Below, piece by piece: positions 11,453-27,509 of a stretch of 64,000 bases of DNA (position 1 is the first letter of the stretch; each line of letters begins with the position of its first letter). The position numbers were made by a program, and so were the translations under genes. The notes under the pieces are model-generated. The model saw only the letters and a list, made by a program, of their open reading frames with translations, was not told where the DNA came from and searched no databases. Location: contig SCHM01000001.1 of the NCBI GenBank assembly GCA_004123355.1, positions 12,410,193 to 12,474,192 on the forward strand. The letters are read 5' to 3'. The DNA is from Amphirosellinia nigrospora. Taxonomy: Eukaryota; Ascomycota; Sordariomycetes; Xylariales; Xylariaceae.

Positions 11453-13376
11453 GATCACGGAATTGTGCAATTCTAGTTATAAATCTGGCAGTCTTGCGCG
11501 AGACGAAACTATCTATGACTAAGTATTGAGAGGTGGTGGTATGATTTCATAATCATTTGCTATTACTCTAGCCTTTTCATGATTTTACTTTTACACATTT
11601 CGAATTATTATAGATGACGGTATTGGATGGGGAGGCAGGATCTCTTCTAATTCTTATAACCTTGGTGTCGGCAGAATCGGGCATATTGATGCGATATTGG
11701 AAGCAGACAGAGTGATATAACATATTTCAGGGTAATCATCAATTCCATTAAGTTCAAATCATGTTGTATAGTAAGGTGAGGGAAACCAAGGTTCATCAGC
11801 TATCTCATCCAATGGCATATTTCTCATCGACCTAAAATATTAGACTATCGAAAGCCTCAGTCGCTCAGCAACCTAATTTTCTTCTAATACAGATATGAAA
11901 CAGAACTCCGCAGTTAGATATAGCTGTCACTGTGTCACAAGTCATCTCCTGATCTCACGATACCTTGTCTGACACTCCAAAACACTCACCTTCCCAAGCC
12001 TCATATAGACTCCGTGGGACTTACGGCCCTAGGAACAAAGGACCTAGATGTATATAGCCCGGGGCTAGCTCCCAGAGACCCATAGACTCTCTGCGCAACA
12101 ACAAATATCAATATACACCCCATACCCTAATAGTGAGGTCCTGACACACTGGCTTGTGATTAGACTTAGGATCGTCATCAGACGTTCGTGGGAAGATTAT
12201 AGCACCGTCCGACCATAGTGAGTCGCCACGTAATCTGTACAAGGCGGCCGCGATCGAGCAGCAAATCCAAATACGGACTGCGCAAGTTGCATACACGTCA
12301 TTGCTGGAGCATGTGAGACTGTATAAACTAGCGTCGGGCGAACGTTAGGAACGTCAGTAAGACGGCGTTATAGGTTTCTCTAGGGCACAATGATAACGGT
12401 TTATTTGAGGAGTCATGAATATTCTGATGGCTAGGTCCCAGTTGTCGACACTATTTTCAGCTCTTGAAAGATGCTGTACTATACATGGCGGGAAGAGATG
12501 CGAACTATCGTGCGCTCTCGCTACTATGGGGATAGGGCACACAGCGAGATCGGCTCCCTTGGTACTTGGGGAACCCAGACACTCTACCGTGTGTATATAT
12601 AGTTCATTTCTTATACGTTAATTGGCTGCTATAGTAGGCTGCACATAGATCGTTGTGTCGAATCACACAATCTGGCTGCCGCCTAGTGACATGTCTATTC
12701 CCCTTTAGCATATATGTGTAAGGGATGCTGTAGACGTACCTAAGTCGTGATTAGGAATATCTCTAAAGATCATAGGCATTTCTCAAAGCTGCCAGTGCTT
12801 GGTCTCGGGAACGACGTCTGCTGCACCCGATCAAGAGTCACCATTATGCCTTCCACACCTACCTACACTATAAAGTGTATAGAGCAAATTTTAGGGATAC
12901 CCGTCGCCGTGCTTGTTGATATTGTTCTGTCGCACGCGTTTCACTGTTGTACCTAGGTAGGCAGTCTTTCCGATACCTCTAACCTTAGTAGCTTGGTAGA
13001 GGCCTGTAGATGAAAGAGATTTTACATATGAATGGAAGGTTCGTTTCAGCATTGTGCAATGTCTTACGCTTTTGTGTTTTCATTTGATTTGGCCTTCGAC
13101 AGCGGTGAAAAGATCGTCAACCTTTTAGAAAGACACATGACGTTCTATTGTTGCATCGCGTAATTTAACCATGAATCAAAGCCATGTTGGGTTTCTTTGT
13201 GCATGTGAAGGATGCATTGCCAATTCCTTTATGATGTAGAAGGCAGCACAACACGTTTATCATGGCACACAGAAAAGAAAAGAATTCAAAACAATCCGCT
13301 GCATCAAATAATTCCTTTATGTGAGAAGGCTATTGTCCTATAGATTTTCAACTAAGGCATCTCGTACTCACGATTG
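11453..13376. other. gene-free intergenic stretch
   Basis: There is no gene evidence in this 1.9 kb. It is A/T-leaning with many stops in all frames, and there is no tRNA-like B box with a matching A box. The right end runs into the promoter of the coiled-coil gene. Confidence 0.6.
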
Positions 13377-13543
13377 TATATAAACATGCCGATATTTGCC
13401 TACCAGGAAGTCTTGCTATCAGAACAAAATCAACTTAAACTATAACAACTCTAGCAAGAACCAAAGTACACTACCAATTCAACACCAATCTTCAATCACT
13501 ATTAAATAAAACATCCGTTTCGTCTCGCACTCTTTAGCACAAC
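13377..13543 (+). promoter_or_regulatory. TATA box and A-rich leader of coiled-coil gene
   Basis: TATATAAA lies at 13377-13384, 160 bases before the ATG. It is followed by a leader very rich in A and C with almost no G (about 13425-13543), the usual look of an efficiently translated fungal 5' UTR. This supports the gene as expressed even though its product is unknown. Confidence 0.6.
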
Positions 13544-15436
13544 ATGTTTGGACCGTCAAGCTCTGGTGCTCCTAGTAAGTCGGCCGCAAACGCGAACGCC
13601 GGTAGCCCAACCTCTAACCAACCTGGAGCTCCTTTAAGCACCCCGGGATCGATGGATTCAAACGGTTTTGCTAGGCCCCGCCAGATTTCGACCCCGAGCA
13701 GGCCTCGGCGGCACTTGCAGCCAGTCATGGTCAAGGTTTCCTGGACCCTGCTGATGCAATTGAAGAGTCTGTGGAGGACGAAATCAAAAGACAGATCTCT
13801 GAGGTAGAGAAGGCAAAAAATGGGCCTGTCACTGAAAGAGAGAGAGAACGGATCGCGACTAAAATCCGCGCTCTGAGGGAAGGTGGGTGGCTTGAGGGCT
13901 TGAAACTCCAACTCGCCGGTAAGGACGCTGTTCCTATCGAATACTTTAATCGCCTAGTTTCCGAGCACGAAAACACCATCGTCAAAGTAGCACGAATTAA
14001 CGCTAGGGCAGACCGGACAATCGCCGAAAAGAATGCTCAGATCGAGGCCCTCACAACCCAGAACGGCACGGACTCCGAATTTGGAGACAACAGCACACTA
14101 TTGAATAGCGAAATCCTTCATGAGTTGAACATTAAGTTGGAAGATCAGCTAAGAGACTGCAAGGAGCACGGAACAAATTGAAGAATGAAATCCAGAAACT
14201 CGTCGCAGAGTTGGCAATGGAGAAATCAAAGCCACAGGGAGATGCTAACGTACAAGATGCTGTTGCTAAGTGTAACGATAGGGTTAACGAACTCCAAAGC
14301 CAACTAGACTCCGCAAATAGGGATCTTCAGACTGCCCGTGCCACTGCTTCTAGATATTACAATGAGATTCAAACGCATCGCCAACAGAAGGGAGATTCGA
14401 TTCAAAGAGAACGAGCCTCAAAGACGAGATTATACAGCTCAGGGCAGATCAAAAGAAAGGGAATGACGCCTTCGAGAAGAATAAACAGGAACAACTCGCC
14501 TGTAACGCTATGGTAAAGTCGCTCCAGAGAGAAAACCAAAAACTCAAGGACGCCGCCGCGTCATCGGAGAACCTAACGACCCAGAGGGTCTTCGGCAACA
14601 GATAGCTGGCCTTCGGCAACAGATAGCTGACCTGCAATTTGAGGTGGCAGCACGTGACGAGACGATCAAGGAACTCCAGAGGGATCTAACACAAGCACGT
14701 AACGCTTCAGCGCCCGCACAAAAAGGCGCCGCACCTCAGGGCACCACACGCCCGGAATCGGAAACTGAGCTTCGAGCCCAAATTGTTAAACTCAGAGAAT
14801 CCAGGGACATTTACAGAGGCAGATGGGCTCGACTACTTGCTACTACCACTAACCCACCCCTAACGCTACCCCTAACGCTGACCCCAACGCTAACTCCAAC
14901 GCTGGGGTTGGGGATGATGCTCGAGTCGATATCGAGAACATGAATGAGGAAATCAGGGCCCTTTACCAGGGAATAGAAAGATTAGGCCGTGTCCTCGGCC
15001 TCGAAAACGATGTCCCTAACACACCTCAAGGGCTTGAAAGAATCATCACGAACGTCACTGGGGCGGTAACCGACCCAAAAGAGACTCCTCAGCTTACGAT
15101 ATTGAACCTCCGCAACGAGAATATCCTGGCTCAGGTACAAATCGAGACCCTGGCGCGACAACTCGACGCAGCTCAACTGAAGCAGACCGACGACGAGATC
15201 AGGGTCCAGTTAGGGGTAGTACAGCAAGATGAGGTCGAAAGGCTCGTGAGCCTCCGAACTCAAAATATCGCGAGCACCGCAGAGCCATCATAACTCACAT
15301 CTTCAACGCCGAGATGGAATTCTTAGACCTCGCCGAACGAAGTGGTGATAGGATTGCCATCGAAGCCCTTGTCGATCGGTTCCTGCAGCCTACCGCCCTT
15401 CCGATGATCCAATTAACACAAAACACTCGACAATAA
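13544..15436 (+). CDS. large coiled-coil protein of unknown function
   Basis: I do not recognise this protein. The length with six restored bases is exactly 632 codons plus stop, with no intron needed. The N-terminal 60 residues are Ser/Pro/Ala-rich and disordered. Then come PPDFDPEQASAALAASHGQG, a charged region (GGWLEGLKLQLAGKDAVPIE) and long heptad-like coiled coils from about residue 140 to 430, for example NELQSQLDSANRDLQTARAT. There is a heptad duplication GLRQQIAGLRQQIADL, an Asn/Ala/Pro repeat linker (NATPNADPNANSNAG), a second helical block, and a C-terminus ending EALVDRFLQPTALPMIQLTQ. Slips, all equivalent to one lost base, lie near 13676, 14165, 14410, 14570, 14855 and 15260. No membrane helix or catalytic motif is seen. 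It could be a scaffold or filament-type protein; that is inference only. It sits alone between 2-3 kb of gene-free DNA. Confidence 0.72.
14583..14626 (+). repeat. 21-bp tandem duplication encoding a coiled-coil heptad
   Basis: Two near-identical 21-nt units, containing CTTCGGCAACAGATAGCT, follow each other and encode GLRQQIA twice. One unit is exactly one heptad, so the duplication keeps the coiled-coil register. Confidence 0.85.
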
Positions 15437-17750
15437 GAAGAGCCAAACGGAATGAGTAACCATGCAGCGTTCCCCAGGTTTCGGTAGCTAGATAAGTCGG
15501 CAACGTCGTATCTGTGAAAATAAATTGACTTGGTCCTACCTAGGACCTCGGTTATAGTTTGTACTTGAAATTGTCTGCTTCTGACGTGATGTGACTGCAT
15601 AGATTAGCCTTCGGATGGAGAGTGGCTGGAGTTTTTTCTTTATTCCTCCATTTGGCATATCTTTCATATATGAATTGCCGGAACGGGTAATATTCTCTCT
15701 TACTATGCTGCGAGACTCCGGATAACTCTAACCATAAGTAGATACTTGTTGTGTTAGTGTCAAATATAGGTCCTGGGCGAGTCTACAGATAAACTGATGT
15801 CAGCCTGCCCCTTGTTGACCTGGGCTGTGCCGCGCTGCCGCGGCACGCCAATTTCAGGACAGAAGTTTTTACCGCTGTGCCAAGTAAACTAGCTATTTTC
15901 GGCATAAGGTCCACTTAAGCTTTGATCTGCTCCAGAATTGATTAGATTTATGCCGTCGGCACTGCGAAACGACCACAACTTAGCCATGCTACTAAAATAG
16001 CGGCATCTACACTATAGTTTTAGGTCAGTGCTAGATTCGATCAGATTCGCGTCCTTTAAGAGGGTTACGAATGACAGACTAAGTTAATTGATTGTATGAA
16101 ACCAGCTATCGCACACTTAACCTAATTTGTTTTTAATCTCTGATCCATCTTGGCTGCCGCCCGTCTTGTACAGATTTGGATGGGATCAGGATGCCTGTTG
16201 GGGAGGCTGCCTAATAGGGCTAGTTTTATGATTAGATAGCAAAGACTAATACTGATAGCCCTGCTGTGAGGACCCGACATCCGGTTGGCACGCTGAAGGC
16301 TGAAGGCAGCCAAGGGCAGGCCAAGGCCCAACTGCCGGGACCAACCCAGGTCGCTGGTTCGACACGAGAGCATAAAATAAATACCAAGCCGCATATTTTA
16401 GAAATAGCAAAACAATCAAATTGTCATTCCAAATCGGATAATAAATAGCTACGTCACCAATCTTGAAATTTCCTAAGCAGGAAGCCAAGCAACTTATCTC
16501 CAGTACTATGGCCAGAGCCAAGAACGTGGAAGATTCCGCTACACTAATCGTCTGAAACTAAATAGCTTAATAAGATTCTGGAACACGAGGATTGCCATTA
16601 TCAATCAGTGTAGACCTACTCCATTTGAATTAATCAGATGGTCCAAGACCTAAAAAATGAAAATACACGCTGGTGCTAGTGTAATAACCCATTGAGGTTA
16701 TCTATCCGATCACTAGGATCCGACGTTCCCATATTTAGCTTAGCCTAGCGCATAGGTATGCCGAGATCTGATCAGATAAGCCAACTCACAAACCGGCTGC
16801 TAGCCATCGCTCCCATGGAACCATGGATCGGTTGGGCGTCGGATCGCGGCCTACCGCCACACCAGCCTGTTCGTGACGCAAAAAACGGAACAGATGCTTC
16901 AGATATCCGACGGAGCAAGTTGTGTAGTGTAGTGTAGCATCTATGGCTTCAATCTGCGCACGTACCCGTTACCTCCGTGCTCTGGGTGAGGAGAGCTTCA
17001 GGCGATGAATAAACTGAGCTGCTATTCATCTAGTTAACCCATCCTCGATCTCGTCCCATGACCTTGATTATACTCCCACGTGGGCGACCTTGTCTCATGG
17101 ACGTGTCAAAAATACGCTTGATTCGAGCATAAATGGCACACTACAAAAAAGATAACACGGCGTCTCATCTATCGCGGAATGGAATAAGCACATCTCCAAG
17201 GCTCCCACTGCTGGCCTTACGACCTGTTTCTATGGTCTGGCCACAAGTGTTCCTATTCGTGCTCCGTCTACCCTAATAATGCACCTATAATCCATGGACT
17301 AACATGTGAAAATCTAGACGATTGTTAGTAGCTTGTCTGAAAACGCGGAATTAGTAGCGGGTGTCGCTGCTTGGTTAGGGATTCTGACATTCCCATACCG
17401 GTCTTCTAAGTACGGACGTCTTCATGCTCGAAATTGATTTGTCGGCGGCTGAAGAATCACGTTTCTCTGCTCTGGTCGACTAAGCTCGATGATATTGTCT
17501 TCTGGAGGGGCGGCTCCACTGAAACCCCGGTGCTCAATGCCCAAAGTGGAAATAATGCAGGTTGCGGCCGTGCGATGCCCGTAGCGGACTAGTTACGGAT
17601 AAATCCTCGGTATTTTTTATCCAATTGTAGGGCCCGTTCCCCGCCAAGCGCTGCTAGCTAACTACACGAAACGTCTCCGTGATAAACTTGAACTTGGTGG
17701 CACACACGACCAAGGAAATTGCCCAGGGCACCCCCCCACCCCCACGACAC

Positions 17751-17777
17751 CAGAAGTGGCAGAAGTGGCAGAAGTGG
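17751..17777. repeat. 9-bp minisatellite, three perfect copies
   Basis: CAGAAGTGG is repeated three times head to tail without a mismatch, 18 bases after a C-rich tract. Confidence 0.92.
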
Positions 17778-17820
17778 GCTACTTGCGGTCCGGAAGAGGA
17801 CCGAATGCTTGTATCTGCGG

Positions 17821-17853
17821 CTCACTCACACACTCACACACTCACACACACAC
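17821..17853. repeat. CA/CTCA microsatellite
   Basis: Imperfect CTCACA/CA units run for about 33 bases in gene-free DNA. Confidence 0.85.
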
Positions 17854-18706
17854 CTGTAAAGCCACCGGGCCCTATGATGATGACACACTATTTACAATGG
17901 AAACAAGCTCTCTCGGCTGATGAATACATCCAGATTCGCGATCCAGTGCAGAAAACAGTTTGGTCTTGTAGCCACGGTTGGAAACTAGATACTACGCGTC
18001 ACTGACCATTCGTCACCTGCTGCGCCGGCCGGGCTGTGCTCCCTCCCACTAATGTGTTCTGAGTATCGCGTATGAGCAAGTTCTAGTAGCACTGGCCACA
18101 TAGTACCTCCCTAAGATAGGTAGCTTATCGGTGTTTTGGGCCCATTTCGGAAGTAATATGTTGCATGAGTAACATGTATCACTTGCCATGGTCTTTGCTG
18201 GTAACATGGCCGTTGTAACTAAACTGTCGTCAACTGCGGAGAAATCCGATTACGCTTAATCATTTGACATCCTGTTACACTAATTCTGGCCTAGGATGGG
18301 ACTTCATCTAATGGTGGAGTTGCAGGGCTTAGAGGCCAAGGAATCAGTTTGGGGACTCCTTACCAGCGGGTTGGGCCCATTTTGGAATTATATTGGGCTT
18401 GATCGTGATATAAACTACGGCATCCCCCGGTTTGTCGCCTTGTTGGCATGGTACTGGAAGCCAGAACTGAGAGAGCGGACAGACTTGGCATATAACCATA
18501 GCCCGGTGAGAATCCTAGATTCCTGTCTTGAGCAGAAACATCCTACACTCTTCTTTCGAACCGGTTTCTACAGCCACGTATTCTCTCACAACTCCGGCCT
18601 CAACTAAATCGACCATACAGTCGACAACTGAATTTATTCGGGGCGACAGCCTGTTTCGATAAAGCTACACTGTTTGATTACCTCGATACCATCGACATAG
18701 GAAACG

Positions 18707-21059
18707 ATGGCATCGCCATCACCTCCAACAATGCCTGCCTCCGGCGCTCCTGCTGGTGCTAACTCGAATCAAGCGAAGATGGCGGCACGACTGAAGCTAA
18801 ACACACAGATGGCATCATACTATGCTATATCTCTGGCAGCCCTCATCGCTATATTTATCGTGGGTCACTGGACTCGTCGCCTAGCATGGAAAGCATCTCG
18901 GTCCGCAGTTTTTCGACCTGTCACGGCTTTATCGAGGTAAGGTCATAAGTACTACTACTGCTACTCGATAACTATATTAACATGTGGTGTAGGGTTGTTC
19001 GAAAGGGCGCTCTGAGAAAGCTAACCGGCTTTACGTCCGTAGGACATGCTATACTTGTGGTCATCTATGTAGCATTGAATGCTCTCTTCAGCTTTATCGT
19101 GTTGATTATAGCAAACTTTCCAATCTCGCGTCACGATTTGCATGGTGAGTCGATGTTAAAATTAAGCTTGGTTCTTTTGCTAATATTTGTAGGATGGCGA
19201 CCGGGAACTTGGCCTTTGTGGGTAAGTAGTATCTCGAAACCCCCCCCCCCCCCCCCCCCCCTTTTTGCCCAACGGAATCCTGATCATAGATTTCTCTTTT
19301 GCTACTATGTTTGAGGGTCCTGGTTACTACTACAGCTACCACAAAAATGTTCCATAAAACCGATTACTGACTCCAAACCCGCAGTCTTCCTAGCGCTAAA
19401 GAATACGCCTCTCGCCATCTTAACCGCGTACTCCTATGAACGGTTGAACAGTCTTCACCAAATAGCTGGATATACCACACTTCTGTACGCTATTCTACGT
19501 AAGTAGCCCAATCGCCATTATCAGTTCCATTTTCTATCAGACGGCATCACATATTTTAGCTACTACTCGGTTAAAACGCCACAAAGCTTAAACGCAATTA
19601 CTAAAATCATTATACAGACTCATCGCTATACACCCATTACTTTATATCCCTCGGCAAGATAGAACTTCTTCGCGAAGAGGTTGTCACGGCTGGAATCGTC
19701 CTAGGATTTGCCATGCTCTCTACGGTTTTCGCCGGCACGGTCCTACGACGACTCAAGTACGAAGTTTTTTACATCGTTCACCTGGCTTTATTTGTGGTCA
19801 TTCTTGTCACCTTGGGCTTGCACAGGCCGAGCTTCAATCCCGATAGGACCTTGATCGTGACCGTTTTCATTGCCGCCCTCTGGTTCTCTGATCGGCTGAT
19901 CAGAATGGCTCGCTTGGCTTACAACAGCATCAACAATGAGGCCACGGTCTTCCCATTGCCGAATGGCGGTACTCGCATAGTACTCAAGAAACCTCTTGCA
20001 CGCGCGAGACCTGGAAGTAAGTCATCTGATGCTATTTTTTATTCTTTGATTACATTCTTCAACTTTCGACGTGAGGAGGTCGAAAGCGGGGCAATGTATC
20101 CCGAATACACAACCCCTGGATTTCCATGCTAACTGGATCTTTGCAGAGCATTGCTACGTCTGGCTACCGAGCATCCGCACTTTTGAGACACATCCGTTCA
20201 CCATAGTAGCCAATGACCCCTGGAGCTTATTATCAACTCATACAGCGGGTTCACGAGTGATCTATACCGACATGCCAGCAAAAAGCCAGGGGCAACTCTT
20301 AGGGTGTCAGTTGAAGGGCCGTACGGAACTTTCCCAGACCCCATGGACTACGACAAAGTGGTGCTGGTGGCGGGAGGATCAGGTGCTACCTTTGCCATTG
20401 GTTTAGCGGCGGATACGCTTCGGAGGATGACTTTGGACTCGGCAAAACAGGTTGAGCTTATATGGGCAGCGCGTGGTCGTGGTGAGTACTAATTTGACTT
20501 GCTCGTTGAAATAGGACAGCATCACTAACTGGATTCTACAGATAATATGGCCTGGTTCACCCGCCACTTAAATCACATCATCTCGCCGAGTGCGCCCCCA
20601 AGATTGCCTTGAAACTCCATTTGACGAGGGTCGAGACAGCCGAGATGGCGTCTGCTCCCATTCCCCAATCACCGTCCCAAATATCCACCGCCACGGCATC
20701 GCTACCGACCTCCATCCTCGAAAAGAACCCCGAGACGCTCTTGTCGAGCACGCCGACATCGTCCGTGGCGCTCCACGAGACAGATCTAGAAAAATCCAAG
20801 AACACAAGCGCGAGGGTGGAGAGCATAGACGAGACGACCCCCAACACCGCAGGGGTCTGAGCTCCCCGTCGTGTACGGCAGGCCCGACATCGAGGCCTCG
20901 GTCAGGGCGGCGATAACGTCGGTCCCTAAAGACCAGAGGATATTAATCGCGGTCTGCGGCCCTAGCGGGCTGGTGGATACCGTGAGGAACACGACGGCTA
21001 GCTGTATCAGAGTCGACGGACCGTCCGTCGAGCTTCACTGCGAGCAGTTTGGTTGGTGA
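18707..21059 (+). CDS. ferric/cupric reductase, transmembrane (FRE family)
   Basis: This is a plasma-membrane flavocytochrome that passes electrons from NADPH through FAD and two hemes to extracellular ferric iron or copper. Seven exons fit: 18707-18936, 18993-19144, 19193-19221, 19385-19498, 19618-20016, 20147-20481 and 20542-21059. Helices start at YYAISLAALIAIFIVGHW. Heme ligands are two His pairs spaced 14 apart: LHQIAGYTTLLYAILH and VHLALFVVILVTLGLH. FAD-binding HPFTIV, nucleotide-binding VEGPYGTF and VAGGSGATF, and the C-terminal VCGPSGLVDTVR are all present. Frame slips occur near 19200, 20238, 20575 and 20857; the first three equal one lost base, the last equals one gained or two lost. 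Intron 3 holds a 22-C tract. No siderophore or multicopper-oxidase neighbour is present. Family call is secure; metal preference is not readable. Confidence 0.9.
19240..19261. repeat. 22-nt poly-C tract inside a ferric reductase intron
   Basis: An uninterrupted run of 22 C is followed by TTTTT, within intron 3 (19222-19384), 18 bases from its donor. The true length is uncertain, since such runs are poorly sequenced. Confidence 0.85.
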
Positions 21060-24000
21060 TGATGGATGATAAACAACGTTTCCCGTGTTTGATTTTTAGC
21101 TTGGCGTTATTGCGCGGTCATGATTCTTATTTTGGAGCATTTGTCTCGGTGTGAAGTCTATTATAGAAATGGAGAAGCCGTATACCCACCTAGCTTATAA
21201 TAGGCAATTCGTTGTTCCGCATACTTTGAATTAGAAACTTGTGTGTTTAACCGTAAGAGGCAGGAAAAGATAAGCTTCGGAGCATTGAGTGGCGTAGATC
21301 AGCACTATGAAGCCAGTCCTAGTTATTTGCTGTCAGGATACCTGTAGTCGCGCGAAGGTTTTCAAAAGTTCCCTGTGCCGTAGGCTAGTCTCCTATTTCT
21401 AATTATTTATATAGATATTCCTTCTTTTCCCTCAGAGGAGTTCGAGAGATAGCATCGTGGCATTGGGATTTGTATTATTTGTTCAAAGAGTGATCTTGTA
21501 ACATAATCGGAGGCGAAAGAAAAAGGATTAAGACCGCTTTTCTTCTTCTATCAACCAAATGACTATTCATTCATGAACTAAGCTACAGAGCCGCATATGC
21601 TTGTACTTTTTGTCAGTAATTATACAAACATTAGTTCTACAGATTCGGTTGTATAGAATGGCGTTATAAAAGTAATCAATGGACCAAACCGTTTGGAATG
21701 CCGCACTTGAGTGAACGGTCGAAACCTCGCACACTAGTCAACTTACTTAGTGCTCGTCAGAGTGGTACGTAATGCCCTGGATAGCGTCCTACTAGAAAGA
21801 CTACCGGATTTATTAGTATACCGAGTTATATCTTAGTAATTAGCGGAAACTTGATACGTGCTCTCAGCAACGCCATCCTTGCCGCAGGCGATAGCCACTT
21901 GTTGTTGCACGATGTTCCAGAGCTGCCCTCGCGGAGGCTATACAATACAGAAGTCTCTTTGTCTTCCCTCTCTGCCCTGCGGCACGTGTGTTCTAGAACG
22001 CTAGCGCAGCCTAAACGAGGGGAGTCTAGAACTGTAACTAAGTCATTAAGGGAACGATGTGCCGACGTCTGATCGACTACCTGCCTGTGGATCGACATCT
22101 AGGTTGCTAAGTTTGATATGGGGACACGTGGAGTTGAGGTGAATACTTATGTCCTTGTATCGTTGTAAACTTGTTCATTGTCGCTTCCTTAACTGTAAGC
22201 ATATAAAACACAACTCAATTACATCGCTAAAATTCTGCTTCTTTGTGGTGTTATAATGTTTTCTTCCATTCCGTGGCATCTGTCGTTTGTGTGGTGTTAG
22301 TCATCTCATCTCACTTTCTCTTCATCTTAGTCATGTGATTTATTTCTAGGCTGTGCCAGGCGACGTCTTCTCATCGTATAACGAATAAGTTGCATACGAA
22401 GCTCAATTATGATTAAATTGAAGGATTCGTAGTCTTACGGCTGATTTATCTAACGTAAAACTATTGTCATCTTATAAGTTTGCTAAAGTAGAGAAATAAT
22501 GTAGGTAGTCTCTATTGAGTTATTTATATGCCTAATAAGAGCTAGTTCCAAGATATCTGAGCATGTTGGTATCTTCTTAACTCCTGGGAAATATAGCATC
22601 GGTTTGTATTATATCGTATTGACGAGCGAAGTTGGGGAGGAGAACGTGCCGACTTAGATGAGATTTAAAGCTTCATTTAACAGTACGCCGCTTTGACTAT
22701 TATCGTAATGCGTGTTTCTCTAGGAAACAAAGAATGGATGTGTATATAGCTAAAAGTGAGACTAGCTTACGGCACCAGGGATCTAGACCCTTTGCGTAAT
22801 ATCAAGAATCATAGGTCCCGTACTAGAGATCCTGATAACCATGTTATAATAAGTCCTGTTGAATAAGACATGCATGTATTCAGCTGAGGGTTAGCTTACG
22901 AAGGTGTTCGGACGTCTCGTAATACAGTAACAAGGACAACTGAACCTTGGATACCCCCGTACTTGAGACCATGACAGGCGCCTTACTCGTCCCATCTCTC
23001 GACTTGGCTTTTTCTTTTTGGACCGCCGTCGTCGTGTGTTATCAGAATACAGACTTGCCCCTGCTCGCCTCCACGCAAAGCGCCACGTAGGAATGCCCCA
23101 CAGGGCGGCCGTTGCAAATCAGGAGATCGAGATGTCTGTCCCCTTTGCAAAAGACCCAAAAGGGTGGTTTCTGCAGGAACCGGTTTTCAGATAGAGTGCT
23201 TACTTGGAAGTGCCTGCATTACGGATGTTGCGCCTCATTAATATAGTAGCGCGAGGCGCCACCGAAGCGGTCGCTACGCGTGCGTACTATGGCCAAGGTT
23301 TCTAGAATAAGAACGCCACGTTCCGTTCTATCTTTCTGATCTGAGGTGGTATTCGGTCCCACACTGATACTGGACGAAGAAAATCTAGTCACTTCCGTCA
23401 TCGTGGTCAATAGGTGATAACCTTATAGCCTTGCAGGACATGACAACCTAACGAATGACGATAAACAGGTTATATTGTGCGCCAGTCATAGACGGTATCA
23501 ATCTGAAGACTAGATCTGATTACTCTGGTTTTGTCGAAGGAAAACTAATTGAACTCAATGGTATTGGGAGATAGCCATATTGGAACCCAAGTCAACTTTT
23601 GTCTTACTTGGGCTAAATAGTCCATTGCATCTCAATGCTCACATCGCAGGGTTTATGAACTTGGGGGTACCCATCTCGGATGATGGCAAGGAATTACCTT
23701 GGAAACCGCAGGGTTGAGGGTTCCGTGTCTTTGCTCCGATTTTTTTTGGTCAAGCGGCCGTCTTGCCGATGCGTATTTCTTTGGGTCCTTTCCGTAGAAC
23801 TCCGAACAACAAGCGCTGGGTAGTAGCTGTCGGATTCCCTACTCAATTTTACTGAGACCGGTGAGTGATTAGAGGAAAAGAAAAGAAAGAGGTGCGAAGA
23901 TGAAAGTCGCCACGCGCGCTTCTTATCACTTGCGGTGATGCGCGGTGACGGCGGGATTGGGGATATTTGCCAGGTAGGGATTGTAGGCAGTAAGGATATG

Positions 24001-24684
24001 TCACATAGATACGCGTATATTTTAATCGAGATTCTGCACAAAATGTGTTCGCTTGTGCGGCCCGCTGTGAGAATGGGCCGTTTCATGATGAATCCATATG
24101 CACGTGGGCGCACATTCCTGTACCCTACATGTCGATTGCCAGCAATTGCAACCTGGACCCTGACTACGACAGGTATACCATCCGCCTGCTTTAGATGATG
24201 CAGTTTAGCTGAAATCCGAGGTGGGTAGTTGGTGGCTAAGCGAGATAACTCAACAGTCTTCCATCGTTCTAGTGTGAAAGAGTTTCCACAATACCCTCAC
24301 CGCATCGGTGCCGCATCGGACGTCGACATTGAAGCTATTTTACCCCTGAGTATCTCCGAGGACTGCGAATGGGAGTTGAATACCATATCATGCTTGAATT
24401 GTACTGACTTTAGCAGCGTTGACTATAATGCGCTCGTGAAACCACCATGCTTTATCTGCAACCGACTCCATCCAGTAATAGACTGGCATACATGCACTTT
24501 GATGCCGAGTCCCAGAATCCTTGATGCAAATGATGCTTCCGAGACGTGACCGTTCCAAGCTCCCAACCAATGACCTCGTCCCCAACGCCGGCTTACTATA
24601 TACTACAGTTATATCATATCTTTTCGTAATGCCTTTCTCAGAAGGCCTGGTGATGACGTAAGGTCGAAATCAATGCAATGTACA
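21060..24684. other. gene-poor intergenic stretch
   Basis: This holds about 3.6 kb with no recognised gene, A/T-leaning between 21100 and 22900. The one frame worth noting is 24229-24549 (+, 106 codons), which contains C-x2-C pairs (CLNC, CFIC) 16 residues apart and then HTC. It has no known fold and lacks splice or promoter support. The other open frames look random. Confidence 0.5.

Positions 24685-27509
<2,825 letters not shown>

Larger units (their letters stand above)
15437..18706. other. gene-free intergenic stretch with simple repeats
   Basis: No gene is recognised in about 3.3 kb. The left two thirds are A/T-leaning. Around 17730-17853 there is a cluster of simple sequence: a C-rich tract, three 9-bp repeats and a CA/CTCA repeat. 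Open frames at 17679-18005 and 18296-18607 mostly translate these repeats or show no motif. A sequence near 16345-16360 resembles a tRNA T-arm (GGTTCGACACGAG), but no full cloverleaf can be drawn. Confidence 0.55.

Noticed and set aside
13544-15436. programmed ribosomal frameshifting as an explanation for the broken frames
   Set aside because: Six slips in one gene and others in unrelated genes, without slippery heptamers or a common structure, do not fit programmed frameshifting.
16300-16376. possible tRNA (T-arm-like GGTTCGACACGAG)
   Set aside because: No matching acceptor stem or A box could be paired upstream.
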